This document shows, in pieces, positions 8,324-16,025 of a stretch of 45,544 nt of DNA (positions within the stretch are counted from its first letter, which is position 1; every line of letters begins with the position of its first letter). The stretch spans positions 1-45,544 of the forward strand of contig CANLEG010000004.1 of assembly GCA_947489605.1 (NCBI GenBank), written 5' to 3'. Both the position numbers and the translations under genes were made by a program. Origin of the DNA: Actinomycetota bacterium. Its GTDB lineage: Bacteria; Actinomycetota; Actinomycetes; Nanopelagicales; Nanopelagicaceae. Below the pieces are notes generated by a model. The model made no database searches. It was not told where the DNA came from and worked only from the letters and a program-made list of their open reading frames with translations.

Positions 8324-9691
8324 ATGCTTTGTCCTGCCTGGAAATTACTTTTAGACTGCCCTTCTGCTGCGGTCCACTTCCGTGGTTTACTTAGGGGTAA
8401 TAGAACAAGGAGTCTTCCTATTCTGTCAAGCACTTTCTCAGAGTTTCTTCCGGCAGCTTTCACGAGGTCCTCCTCAGGCTCACCGGCCGGTCTGCGACGT
8501 CTAAATGTGGCTCGAGTTTTCGAAACCGTGCGAACTAACGGCCCTATCACTCGACAGTTAATAGGTGAGATTTCCGGACTATCTAAGCCAACAGTCAATG
8601 AAGCCCTCGATATTTTAAATAAAGAGAAGCTGATCTCGATGAATGAAGCGAAGACAAAATCTGCCGCTGGTCGTCCTGGACCAAAGGCGCAGCAAATATC
8701 TTTTAATAAAGATCGCAAGAAAATTGTTGCAATCGATATTGGTGGATCTAATATCCGGCTACTCGTTTCGGATCTAGATGGAAATATCATCGCAACTCTT
8801 ATGCAGAGCACACCGCTTAAGGGTGGGCGCAAGGCAATTATTGCTAAGGTGAAAGAACTTTACGAAACTGCCTTAACGCAAAACAAAATTAAGGTTTCAG
8901 ATATCGGTTCTGTTGTCGCAGGATCTCCCGGAACCATTGATCCAGAGACCGGCGAAATCACCCGCTCTTACAACTTGCCAGATTGGGAAGGTTTCTCACT
9001 AAGTGATGAACTTTCTAAAGTATTAAAGAAGCAAGTTAATGTTGAAAATGAAGCACACCTTGCAATCTATGGTGAGCACTGGCGCGGTGGTGCTAAAGAT
9101 TTAGCAAATGCTGCGGCAATGTCGGTCGGAGTAGGTATCGGTTTAGGTTTGTTGATCAATGGCCAGGTCTATCGCGGCTTCAACGGAATTGCTGGTGAAG
9201 TTGGAAACTTGCCACTACAGATTGCAGATGAAGTTAAATCTCCGATGAATGCGAACTTTGAATTCCATGCCAGCGCCGTTGGTTTAGAGCGAAATTTTGA
9301 AGCAGTTAAGAACAAAGATGGCGCGAAAGAGATAATCAAACTAGCCGGCGCAAATGGTGTTACTGCAAAAGTTATCTATGAGGCTGCTGCAACTGGAAAT
9401 AAATTAGCCGCTGAACTTGTGAACAATCAGTTAGAACTACTCTCCCGAGGCATTGCCTCAGTTTGTTGCATAACAAACCCTGAAGTATTTATTCTCGAAG
9501 GTGGCCTTGCTCCGGCCCTTGAACCACACTTAAAAACAATCTCCAAAATGGTACAAAAAATTACTCTGATTGCTCCAAAGATAGTGATTTCTGAATTAAA
9601 GGACCTAGCAACTGCATATGGCGCACTGCGCCGTGGAATCGAAAATGTGGACCGCGCTACCCTGATTTCAATTTTGCAAGAAACAGCTTAG
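8324..9691 (+). CDS. ROK family transcriptional regulator
   Basis: An N-terminal winged helix-turn-helix (ETVRTNGPITRQLIGEISGLSKPTVNEAL) is fused to a sugar-kinase-like ROK domain: IVAIDIGGSNIRLLVSDLDG for the phosphate site, VVAGSPGTIDPETG, NVENEAHLAIYGE and GVGIGLGLLINGQVYRGFNGIAGEVG. The usual GHxxx-CxCGxxGC zinc motif is not seen after the EVGN segment. It most likely represses the divergent ABC operon in response to a sugar-like ligand. The ATG at 8324 has no ribosome binding site and its first 45 codons read like non-coding sequence. The family-like GSPAGLRRLN stretch begins only near 8476, and the next in-frame start is GTG at 8507. The true start is unresolved. Confidence 0.85.
   Translation: MLCPAWKLLLDCPSAAVHFRGLLRGNRTRSLPILSSTFSEFLPAAFTRSSSGSPAGLRRLNVARVFETVRTNGPITRQLIGEISGLSKPTVNEALDILNKEKLISMNEAKTKSAAGRPGPKAQQISFNKDRKKIVAIDIGGSNIRLLVSDLDGNIIATLMQSTPLKGGRKAIIAKVKELYETALTQNKIKVSDIGSVVAGSPGTIDPETGEITRSYNLPDWEGFSLSDELSKVLKKQVNVENEAHLAIYGEHWRGGAKDLANAAAMSVGVGIGLGLLINGQVYRGFNGIAGEVGNLPLQIADEVKSPMNANFEFHASAVGLERNFEAVKNKDGAKEIIKLAGANGVTAKVIYEAAATGNKLAAELVNNQLELLSRGIASVCCITNPEVFILEGGLAPALEPHLKTISKMVQKITLIAPKIVISELKDLATAYGALRRGIENVDRATLISILQETA
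8399..8429 (-). promoter_or_regulatory. Tentative promoter of the ABC-dehydrogenase operon
   Basis: On the reverse strand a perfect TTGACA occupies 8429-8424, with TCTATT at 8404-8399 after a long 19-nt spacer. It would give a leader of about 90 nt. If real, it lies inside the nominal 5' part of the ROK reading frame, which suggests that frame starts further downstream. Confidence 0.25.
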
Positions 9692-9715
9692 CTAACAGAA
9701 ACTCGAATTGGAAAC

Positions 9716-10330
9716 TTACTGAATTACTACGTTTGTAATTTTACAGATAGTTATTTTCGATTGTAAGAATTCGCCTTCAGTTGGATCAACCGTTAAATCA
9801 AAGCGTGATTTAACTGCAATCCAATTAGAAATATATGCGCACTGCGCCTTTACGGGCAACCAGTCCGCCACATCTCGATCGCCCTTAGAGCGATTTAAAC
9901 TTGCTGTTACTGCCAACAAAGAACGTGAATCTTCTAAATCATTTGCAAATTCCATCCGCTGCGATGCCGTCCAAGCCCATGCCCCAGATCGCCAAGCTTC
10001 AGCAAGGGGAACCATATGATCGATATCTAAACCAGTTGGATTTGTGAAAACTTTTCCATCGTACGAACTCTTCCATTTGCCACCGGTTAAATAACAGCCA
10101 GCACCAACCTTAGGTTTCACAATTGCTTCAGCAATCAATACTTCATACCTTGTATTACAGCCATCTTTATCGGCATCTATCCAATGTTTAAATAAATTTC
10201 GCGAATATCCGCCCACTTGGTCGGCTGTCATTACAAGAGTAATTTTTTCTGCAGCCGAAGTAGGTGAATTACTCAAGGAGAGAATCAGCACCGAGCAGAG
10301 CCCAAGGGCCAAGCGTCTCGATCTATTCAC
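9716..10330 (-). CDS. Secreted HNH endonuclease family protein (DUF1524/GmrSD C-terminal type)
   Basis: A 204-residue protein with a GTG start and a signal peptide (NRSRRLALGLCSVLILSLS, cleavage near SAA-E). The nuclease core shows LDIDHMVPLAEAWRSGAW, with the catalytic His following the Asp, and LNRSKGDRDVADWLP with the second-half Asn. This architecture is common in exported actinobacterial nucleases, which may degrade extracellular DNA for nutrients. It is a stand-alone gene with a leaderless-type promoter, divergent from the next SDR. Confidence 0.85.
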   Translation of the reverse strand: MNRSRRLALGLCSVLILSLSNSPTSAAEKITLVMTADQVGGYSRNLFKHWIDADKDGCNTRYEVLIAEAIVKPKVGAGCYLTGGKWKSSYDGKVFTNPTGLDIDHMVPLAEAWRSGAWAWTASQRMEFANDLEDSRSLLAVTASLNRSKGDRDVADWLPVKAQCAYISNWIAVKSRFDLTVDPTEGEFLQSKITICKITNVVIQ

Positions 10331-10336
10331 ACCAGC

Positions 10337-10342
10337 AGATTA
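10337..10342 (-). promoter_or_regulatory. -10 box for a leaderless transcript of the HNH gene
   Basis: Reverse-strand TAATCT ends 6 nt before the GTG start at 10330, with no ribosome binding site between, so transcription probably begins at or next to the start codon. No convincing -35 box is seen. Confidence 0.45.
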
Positions 10343-10386
10343 CCGACAGTAAGCGTTTAGGAATAGAAAAAATGGATTTACCGCAC

Positions 10387-10392
10387 TAACCT
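10387..10392 (+). promoter_or_regulatory. -10 box for a leaderless transcript of the SDR gene
   Basis: TAACCT is followed by exactly 7 nt (T and C only) and then the ATG at 10400. There is no ribosome binding site. This is the spacing expected when the mRNA starts at the A of ATG. Confidence 0.5.
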
Positions 10393-10399
10393 TCCCCCC

Positions 10400-11131
10400 A
10401 TGACATATCAATTGCGTGACCTAAACGGAAAAGTTGTAATCATCACTGGTGCCACAGCAGGAATTGGTGCCGCTGCTGCAAAAGCCCTTATTGAGATGGG
10501 CTGCAAAGTTGTTTTGAATGCCCGTAACGAAGAGCGCCTTAAGGGCATGGTTGCTGAACTCGGTGCCAGCGCTGTTTATGTCGCCGGTGATTGTTCAGAA
10601 CCAGATCTTGCTCGTAAAGTTGCAAAGGCCGCAATCGATAACTTCGGAACAATCGATGCCGTTGTTCCAAATGCGGGAATCGGTTTCTATGGTTCTATTC
10701 TTGATCACAGCGATGAAGATGTAAATCGCATGATGCGCACAAACTATGAGGGAACAGTTCACATGATTCGGGCCGCGCTTCCAACAATGTTGGCGAAGAA
10801 AGAGGGCGATGTAATTATCGTTGCATCTGTCGCAGGTTTCCGTGGTGGCGATATTGAAGCCATCTATGCCGGAACCAAACATGCCCAAGTTGGTTTTGCT
10901 GGTTCACTTGATCGCGAACTTCGCGCAAAGGGTGTCCGTGTTGCACTTGTCTGCCCTGCCGGAACCGAGACTGAATTCGCACTTGGCTTTGGTCGCACCG
11001 CTGGAGAAGAAAAGTTAAAAAATTATTTGCGACCAGAAGATGTTGCTTTTCAAATCACAACCATCATGAGCCAACCTCGTTCGGTTCGCACACATGTATG
11101 GAAAATGTGGTCCATGCAGCAAGATTCTTAA
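10400..11131 (+). CDS. Short-chain dehydrogenase/reductase
   Basis: A 243-residue classical SDR with TGATAGIGAAAA at about residues 16-27, VPNAGIGFYG (the NNAG motif reduced to PNAG), a Ser in VASVAGF and YAGTKHA as the active-site Tyr and Lys. The C-terminal half is shorter than in most family members and ends WKMWSMQQDS. No substrate is indicated. It is monocistronic, leaderless, and convergent with the following small membrane-anchored protein. Confidence 0.88.
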   Translation: MTYQLRDLNGKVVIITGATAGIGAAAAKALIEMGCKVVLNARNEERLKGMVAELGASAVYVAGDCSEPDLARKVAKAAIDNFGTIDAVVPNAGIGFYGSILDHSDEDVNRMMRTNYEGTVHMIRAALPTMLAKKEGDVIIVASVAGFRGGDIEAIYAGTKHAQVGFAGSLDRELRAKGVRVALVCPAGTETEFALGFGRTAGEEKLKNYLRPEDVAFQITTIMSQPRSVRTHVWKMWSMQQDS

Positions 11132-11136
11132 ATTAG

Positions 11137-11544
11137 CTAGCCCTTAACTACCGCTTTAATAATCGCTTCAGGTGTTGCATGCTCGCCAACTTTTGCATCA
11201 ACACTTGTAACGATTCCATTTTTCTGAGCCGCTGCCAAGAATGCCAATTGCGCAGCAATATCAGTCATCCAATACAACGCGGATGGCCCGGCTCGATCCA
11301 AGATTCGCTCAGCCTGTTCAATTCGCGCATCAGAGAATTTTTCAACATCGTTCTTGTCATCTTCAACAATCGCTAACAAATATTGCTTTATCTCAAATGC
11401 AATTCCAGTCTTATCGCCATCATCTTCGATTAAAGATTTAAGTTCGGCATCCAGGCCGCGCATCTTTCGTCCTTCGCGCTTTTTTCGGGACTTGCGCTCC
11501 ATATATAAATAGACCAGCGCTGCAATGAATAGAAATTCAAACAT
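11137..11544 (-). CDS. Uncharacterised membrane-anchored protein
   Basis: A 135-residue protein with a single N-terminal hydrophobic helix (FEFLFIAALVYLYM) followed by a strongly basic stretch (ERKSRKKREGRK), so the rest should be cytoplasmic. The soluble part is acidic and helical, with no motif I recognise. GAAAGGGG precedes the ATG. Its promoter region is shared divergently with the heliorhodopsin gene, which hints at co-regulation but does not show a functional link. Confidence 0.7.
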   Translation of the reverse strand: MFEFLFIAALVYLYMERKSRKKREGRKMRGLDAELKSLIEDDGDKTGIAFEIKQYLLAIVEDDKNDVEKFSDARIEQAERILDRAGPSALYWMTDIAAQLAFLAAAQKNGIVTSVDAKVGEHATPEAIIKAVVKG

Positions 11545-11636
11545 TTTCTGCCCCTTTCAATGATCTAAAGCTAGATTTAAACCTATTCCCTACCTCTGAC
11601 ATCACGGTAATCCCCCAGATTCAAGCCCGCCAGGGT

Positions 11637-11642
11637 TACCCT
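11637..11642 (+). promoter_or_regulatory. -10 box for a leaderless heliorhodopsin transcript
   Basis: TACCCT ends 7 nt before the ATG at 11650. The geometry is identical to the upstream SDR promoter, and no ribosome binding site is present. Confidence 0.5.
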
Positions 11643-11649
11643 TTTGCCC

Positions 11650-12414
11650 ATGAGCAAAGAAATCACATCCCAAAGTCTTCGCAAGATAAACATCTTCGCT
11701 GGAATTCTTCATCTGGCACAAATGGCTGCAGTCCTCGCACTCAGCAACGACTTCGCACTTCCAGTCACTGCCAACTACATGTCTGGTCCGCCGGGATCCA
11801 CATACGCCGATCCAGTCATTCTTTTTAGTACTCCAGTTGGTTTAACAGTTGCAATCTTTCTTGGTCTTTCTGCACTCGCTCACTTCATCGTCGCAAGTCC
11901 ACAATTTTTCCCACGTTACAGCGCAGGCATGGCCGCAAAGCGAAACTATTTCCGCTGGGTTGAATACTCAATTAGCTCTTCAGTAATGATTGTTTTGATC
12001 GCCCAAGTAACTGGCGTTGCAGAAATTTCAGCAATAATCTCAATCTTTGGTGTCAACGCATCGATGATTTTATTTGGTTGGTTACAAGAGAAATATGAGA
12101 ACCCAGGAAGTGGCGGTTGGCTTCCATTCATCTTTGGTTGCATCACCGGAATCGTTCCGTGGATTGCGCTTCTCTTTTATGTCTTCTCAATTGGTGGCCC
12201 TAGCGATGCCTCTGCCCCAGCATTCGTCTATGGCATCGTTTTGACGATATTTATCTTCTTCAACTCATTCGCACTCGTGCAATGGTTGCAATACAAGAAG
12301 GTCGGAAAGTGGTCAGAATACATTCGCGGTGAACGTACTTACATCACGCTTTCACTCGTTGCTAAATCACTTCTGGCTTGGCAGATCTTTGCCAACACTT
12401 TAATTCCTGCTTAA
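11650..12414 (+). CDS. heR: Heliorhodopsin
   Basis: A 254-residue seven-helix retinal protein closely matching the heliorhodopsin pattern: NDFALPVTANYMSGPPG after helix A, FRWVEYSISSSVMIVLIAQ in helix C with the Glu counterion, FGVNASMILFGWLQEKYENP, and LVAKSLLAWQIF in the last helix with the retinal Schiff-base Lys at about residue 239. Heliorhodopsins have an inverted topology (N-terminus inside) and generally behave as slow-photocycle sensors or signalling proteins rather than pumps. The ATG at 11650 is preferred over a TTG at 11644 because it fits the family N-terminus and the -10 spacing. A photolyase operon lies 1.7 kb downstream. Confidence 0.95.
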   Translation: MSKEITSQSLRKINIFAGILHLAQMAAVLALSNDFALPVTANYMSGPPGSTYADPVILFSTPVGLTVAIFLGLSALAHFIVASPQFFPRYSAGMAAKRNYFRWVEYSISSSVMIVLIAQVTGVAEISAIISIFGVNASMILFGWLQEKYENPGSGGWLPFIFGCITGIVPWIALLFYVFSIGGPSDASAPAFVYGIVLTIFIFFNSFALVQWLQYKKVGKWSEYIRGERTYITLSLVAKSLLAWQIFANTLIPA

Positions 12415-12430
12415 CACTTCTTAGAGTTTT

Positions 12431-12468
12431 AAAAAAATGACTCCCGGTGACTAAATCGGGAGTCATTT
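12431..12468 (-). terminator. Rho-independent terminator between heliorhodopsin and tRNA
   Basis: A perfect 12-bp stem (AAATGACTCCCG at 12435-12446 with CGGGAGTCATTT at 12457-12468, 10-nt loop). On the reverse strand it is followed by a run of seven T (12437-12431), making it a strong terminator for the tRNA. It may also stop heliorhodopsin transcripts in the forward direction. Confidence 0.8.
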
Positions 12469-12476
12469 GGTGTGCG

Positions 12477-12550
12477 TATGACTGGTGGGAATCGAACCCA
12501 CGACCTTCCTCGTAGTCAGTGAGGTGCTCTATCCGCTGAGCTACAGTCAT
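12477..12550 (-). tRNA. tRNA, anticodon ambiguous (GAC/Val by position)
   Basis: A cloverleaf is readable: acceptor ATGACTG/CAGTCAT with discriminator A, D-arm GCTC/GAGC with AGCGGATA loop, T-arm GTGGG-TTCGATT-CCCAC. The anticodon arm is irregular. CCTCA and CGAGG pair with an A-C mismatch at the loop, giving loop CTGACTA (anticodon GAC), but position 37 is T and the variable region is 6 nt. The ACTACG stretch resembles tRNA-Arg(ACG), yet that register does not form a stem. No CCA is encoded. The acceptor stem is flanked by a further inverted TGCGT/ACGCA, so the precursor may be extended. A functional isoacceptor cannot be asserted. Confidence 0.8.
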
Positions 12551-12669
12551 ACGCATGCGAAAATTAGCCCTGATTACATTCTGTTAAATTTTTTGAAAAC
12601 GATTTTGTGAATAAAGATCAGTTGTGTAAAAAGAATTGCAATCAGCCCAAAAGTTGATGTTAAGGTTCA

Positions 12670-12752
12670 TCCGCGTAGTCAGTGAGGTGCAAGTCCAGAT
12701 GTTATAGTTTTGGCACTTAGTCATAGAGGTGTGCAATACAATCTGAGCTACA
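12670..12752 (-). pseudogene. Degraded tRNA echoes
   Basis: Positions 12674-12690 repeat exactly 17 nt of the tRNA anticodon arm (12511-12527), and the match extends to 21 nt with one mismatch. Positions 12716-12752 again resemble the anticodon-to-D-arm stretch, ending CTGAGCTACA like the tRNA. Neither copy can fold into a complete tRNA. They look like fossils of one or two extra tRNA copies or of recombination at the tRNA. Confidence 0.55.
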
Positions 12753-12754
12753 AG

Positions 12755-12788
12755 AAAGAGCCCCGCAGAGAAATCTGTGGGGCTCTTT
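12755..12788. terminator. Strong bidirectional terminator hairpin
   Basis: A 15-bp stem (12755-12769 with 12774-12788, one G-T pair) is capped by a GAAA tetraloop. The ends read AAAGAG and CTCTTT, so it can serve either strand. It lies after the tRNA echoes and beyond the esterase gene stop codon. Confidence 0.75.
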
Positions 12789-12821
12789 GCTTATCCTAGA
12801 TAAGTGCAGTAATTAATTTCC

Positions 12822-13997
12822 CTATTTTTTATGGGCCAACAGAAAGTCGAAGACTGAAGAAATGAATGCGGCATTTATCTTTGGTAAGTGCTTTCCTCCA
12901 GCGATCGTCCACATTTCAACGGCCACACCCTTAGGGCACTTGTAAGCCGCTTTGGTTGTCTCAGAACCAGCAAGAACTGATTCGTAATTAAATTTAGCCT
13001 TGTTCTTAATCAGCGCCGCTGAAGTAGAACAGCCATTTATTTCCGCCCATTTACTTGTTTCAACAGCAACGCTTGGATACGGCTGCTTCGGATCATCAAA
13101 GACATCTCCGCCAGCAATATGAATCAATTCATCTTCGGTACCGTTAATTTGCAAGACGCTAACAGGTCGATCTGCCTTACATAGTGACATATCTGCAAAG
13201 CTTGATCCGTTGAAATTCACAAGCGCCGCTATCTTGCTCGAATTATTGCAAGCAGTCGTATACGACATGAAGCCGCCATTTGAATGTCCAAAGAAATAAA
13301 CGCGCTTGGCATCAATCGAAACCTTCGCACTTATTTGTTTCACAAGATCCATCAAATACTTGGAATCATCAACGCCGCTTTTTTCAAAATCACAACATGA
13401 TCCAGTCGCATTCCAAAAAGGTAGTCCACCACTATTCTTCGAACCAGATGGCAGAGCCAGAACAACTCCCCTTTTATATGCCTCAGCGGTTAAATCCACC
13501 AGTGCCAGTAAATCATTCGGTGTTGCCGTAAAACCAGGAAGTGCAACTAGCAACGGCGCTGCTACTTTGGCTTTCAACGTTCCAGGGATTAATACTTGAG
13601 CCGGGCGCACATCGCCAACCTTTATTAATTTGCTTCCCTTCTTTAAAGTTATCTTCAAGCCTTTTTCTAGAACAAATTGATTACCGGTACTTGCCGGCGC
13701 AGTTGGTTGGGCTGATGCGGTTGGTTTTGCCGCAGGTGTTTCAACCGCAGGAAGTGGATCTCCATCAATCCACCACTTTGCGATTCCATAAATAAGAATG
13801 CATGAAAGATTTTTGCCACTATACGAACTAAGTTCTTTCTGCCCTACTGCATCGGTCGAACATGTGCGTCCTGGTGCCGCAGCCCCTTCAGGATATCCAT
13901 CATCTAATGCGGCAGCAGTTGCAGATGAAGTAAGAAATAGTGAAAGTAAAGAACCAGCTGCCAATACAGTAAACAACTTACGCAGCGATAATTTCAT
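12822..13997 (-). CDS. Secreted polyhydroxybutyrate-depolymerase-like esterase (LpqC type)
   Basis: A 391-residue exported alpha/beta hydrolase. A signal peptide (MKLSLRKLF, then a hydrophobic core, cleavage near ATA-A) is followed by a Cys-containing region of about 60 residues and a Pro/Ala linker. The catalytic domain has the nucleophile elbow FGHSNGG, a NGTEDELI segment for the acidic residue and AGGKHLPKIN for the His. Family members cleave polyhydroxybutyrate, feruloyl or acetyl-xylan esters, and the true substrate is not visible. A TTG at 14003 is in frame, but ATG 13997 starts the signal peptide. Confidence 0.85.
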   Translation of the reverse strand: MKLSLRKLFTVLAAGSLLSLFLTSSATAAALDDGYPEGAAAPGRTCSTDAVGQKELSSYSGKNLSCILIYGIAKWWIDGDPLPAVETPAAKPTASAQPTAPASTGNQFVLEKGLKITLKKGSKLIKVGDVRPAQVLIPGTLKAKVAAPLLVALPGFTATPNDLLALVDLTAEAYKRGVVLALPSGSKNSGGLPFWNATGSCCDFEKSGVDDSKYLMDLVKQISAKVSIDAKRVYFFGHSNGGFMSYTTACNNSSKIAALVNFNGSSFADMSLCKADRPVSVLQINGTEDELIHIAGGDVFDDPKQPYPSVAVETSKWAEINGCSTSAALIKNKAKFNYESVLAGSETTKAAYKCPKGVAVEMWTIAGGKHLPKINAAFISSVFDFLLAHKK

Positions 13998-14076
13998 ACC
14001 CAATTAGATTGCATTAATCGGCATATAGCAAGGGTAAATGAATGAACTCAACAAGAGATTTGCAATAAAAGTTAAG

Positions 14077-14082
14077 TAAAAT
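14077..14082 (+). promoter_or_regulatory. -10 box of the DUF2256-photolyase operon
   Basis: TAAAAT (5 of 6 matches to TATAAT) ends 5 nt before the ATG at 14088. No full ribosome binding site intervenes, so a leaderless or nearly leaderless mRNA is likely. A clear -35 box is not seen. Confidence 0.4.
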
Positions 14083-14087
14083 CAGGC

Positions 14088-14231
14088 ATGCCTCGCACCG
14101 CAAAAACGAAGAATGGTTTCGCACCCAAAATCTGCGTTCGCTGCGGCCTGGAATTTGAATGGCGAAAAAAATGGGCCAAGAACTGGACCGAAGTTAAGTA
14201 CTGCAGTGAAAGATGCCGTGAGAATAAATGA
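14088..14231 (+). CDS. DUF2256 zinc-ribbon-like small protein
   Basis: A 47-residue protein with CVRCG at residues 16-20 and YCSERC with Cys39 and Cys43, giving four Cys for one zinc. The conserved [18 protein letters not shown] core is the DUF2256 signature. The family is found next to cryptochrome/photolyase genes. Here the coding sequence overlaps the photolyase start by 4 nt (ATGA), so the two are translationally coupled. Its role is unknown; an accessory role in photolyase assembly or DNA binding would be an inference. Confidence 0.9.
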   Translation: MPRTAKTKNGFAPKICVRCGLEFEWRKKWAKNWTEVKYCSERCRENK

Positions 14232-15700
14232 AGCGCATCATCTACATTCCATTCGATCACTTGCATCGAAACTTTGGCGCACTCAAGGAAGCTGATCCAA
14301 AACAAGATGTAATGGCAATGGTTGAAAGTGCTCGAATGACAACTGGGCGCAATTGGCACAAAGAACGTCTCTTCTTTTTAATCTCCAGCGCTCGACATTT
14401 TGCCGAGTCACTGAAAGATGAAGGCTTCACAGTTGAATATGTAAAGGCTGCAACAACTATTGATGGCCTCGAAACTATCAAAGCAAAACACAAACTCAGC
14501 GAAGTCATCTGTGCTGAACCATCTTCATTCCGACAGTTCGAAGCGCTACAAAAGTGTGGTGTCACATTCATCGCTAATGATTTCTTCTTAACTCCTCGCC
14601 CACTCTTCAAAGAATGGGCTGATTCGCAGAAGTCGTTTCTGATGGAAAATTTCTACCGGTTACAACGAAGTCGATTAAATAATCTGATGGAAAAAGGAAA
14701 ACCAACCGGTGGCGCCTGGAACTTCGATAAAGAGAACCGCTTGCCACCACCAAAGAAGTATGAAGGCCCGGCATATTTAGAACATAAGCGCGATCAAATT
14801 GATATTGAAGTTGCCAAAGAACTTGGCCACACACCAACAACAACTTGGGCTACGACGCGTAAGGGCGCACTTGATCAGTTGAAAAACTTTATTGATAACC
14901 ACTTTGCAGAATTTGGTCCACTTGAAGATGCGATGACCACAGATAACTGGGCGCTTCACCATTCACTTCTTTCGCCCTACTTAAACAATGGTCTTATCCA
15001 TGCCGAAGAAGTTATCGCTGAAGCAGTCAAAGCTTTCAACTCCGGCAAAGTTCCCATTGAATCCGCAGAAGGCTTTATTCGCCAAATTATTGGCTGGCGC
15101 GAATATGTAAACGGCATGTATTGGTTCCTCGGCCCTGATTACCGCGAAAATAATCAACTAAAAGCGACTAGAAAACTTCTTCCACTATTTACTGATTCCA
15201 ATAAAACCAAGATGAATTGCATAAAGGAAACGGTTGCCGATATCGAAGAACGCGCCTGGGTTCATCACATCCCACGCCTTATGCTGCTAAGTAATCTCGC
15301 ACTAGTCACCGGCACCAATCCCCAAGAATTTCTTGATTGGATGCGTGAAGTATTTATCGATGCAACTGAATGGGTAATGGTTCCGAATGTAATTGGAATG
15401 GGCGTTCATGCCGATGGTGGCGCAATGATGACAAAACCATATGCGGCGGGCGGTGCTTACATTTCGCGGATGTCTAACTACTGCAAACCTTGTGTCTACA
15501 ACCCTAAGTTGCGAACTGGCGAAGACGCTTGTCCGTTCACAACCTTGTACTGGGATTTCCTAGATCGACATAAAGAAACTTTCGCAAAGAATCATCGCAT
15601 GAGCCAACAATTCTTTGGTCTTAACCGGTTAAGTGATCTTCCAGAGCTAAAGCAAAGGGCTAAAGAAGTTCTCGAAGGGTTAGAGCAAGGAACAATCTAA
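14228..15700 (+). CDS. phrB: FeS-type bacterial cryptochrome/(6-4) photolyase (PhrB-like)
   Basis: A 490-residue FAD protein of the iron-sulfur bacterial photolyase group. The N-terminal Rossmann-like antenna domain begins [16 protein letters not shown]. The C-terminal domain contains [34 protein letters not shown] and [25 protein letters not shown], typical of the FAD pocket. Four Cys suited to the [4Fe-4S] cluster are present: one near residue 330 and three at about 418, 421 and 434 (YCKPC, then ACPF). The family repairs (6-4) UV photoproducts using light. It is coupled to DUF2256 upstream and lies near heliorhodopsin. Confidence 0.93.
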   Translation: MKRIIYIPFDHLHRNFGALKEADPKQDVMAMVESARMTTGRNWHKERLFFLISSARHFAESLKDEGFTVEYVKAATTIDGLETIKAKHKLSEVICAEPSSFRQFEALQKCGVTFIANDFFLTPRPLFKEWADSQKSFLMENFYRLQRSRLNNLMEKGKPTGGAWNFDKENRLPPPKKYEGPAYLEHKRDQIDIEVAKELGHTPTTTWATTRKGALDQLKNFIDNHFAEFGPLEDAMTTDNWALHHSLLSPYLNNGLIHAEEVIAEAVKAFNSGKVPIESAEGFIRQIIGWREYVNGMYWFLGPDYRENNQLKATRKLLPLFTDSNKTKMNCIKETVADIEERAWVHHIPRLMLLSNLALVTGTNPQEFLDWMREVFIDATEWVMVPNVIGMGVHADGGAMMTKPYAAGGAYISRMSNYCKPCVYNPKLRTGEDACPFTTLYWDFLDRHKETFAKNHRMSQQFFGLNRLSDLPELKQRAKEVLEGLEQGTI

Positions 15701-15703
15701 AAC

Positions 15704-15853
15704 TTAGTTGTTCTTCACGTATTCAGATGCGTGCGGAAAACCATTTGCTTCAAGCTTCTCCGCTAAATCAGCCTTTACTGCCTTAACAACCTTGTGGGTT
15801 CCATCGCAGTTCTTCTCTTCATCTCTTGTGTAACCACACTGACATGCACCCAT
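15704..15853 (-). CDS. Small CDGSH-like iron-sulfur protein
   Basis: A 49-residue protein with Cys4, Cys6, Cys16 and His20 in the order C-x-C-x2-T-x6-CDGTH, close to the three-Cys one-His [2Fe-2S] motif of CDGSH proteins. The spacer between T and the second Cys pair is 6 residues instead of 5 and lacks the usual Pro. The remainder is a short helix rich in Lys and Ala. The start ATG has only a weak GAG upstream. The gene is convergent with the photolyase, with stop codons 3 bp apart. The assignment rests on the motif alone; a zinc site is possible. Confidence 0.6.
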   Translation of the reverse strand: MGACQCGYTRDEEKNCDGTHKVVKAVKADLAEKLEANGFPHASEYVKNN

Positions 15854-15901
15854 GAAAATCTCGTTTCTAATTGAAGTTGATGTAACTCTAACTAACTTTT
15901 C

Positions 15902-16021
15902 TTACTCGAAATCGCCGCCCCTGCCAGTGATTTTCTTCTTGCTTCGCGTAGGACGTTCATACGAGATAAGCAAACCAAAGAGAATCACGGCAAAGGCACC
16001 GATAACAATAAATTTTTCCAT
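15902..16021 (-). CDS. Small single-pass membrane protein
   Basis: A 39-residue ORF with one N-terminal transmembrane helix (EKFIVIGAFAVILFGLLIS) and a basic, Gly-rich tail (RPTRSKKKITGRGGDFE). It begins 4 nt after the stop codon of the preceding membrane protein gene, so the two are probably one transcript. The function is unknown. Confidence 0.6.
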   Translation of the reverse strand: MEKFIVIGAFAVILFGLLISYERPTRSKKKITGRGGDFE

Positions 16022-16025
16022 GTAG

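Noticed and set aside
8320-8832. 170-codon reverse-strand open frame opposite the ROK gene
   Set aside because: It is antisense to the conserved ROK helix-turn-helix and kinase-like coding region, and has low-complexity Ser/Arg-rich content without a family match.
14228-15700. Classical CPD photolyase
   Set aside because: The four-Cys set at the C-terminal half and the DUF2256 coupling fit the FeS bacterial photolyase group instead.
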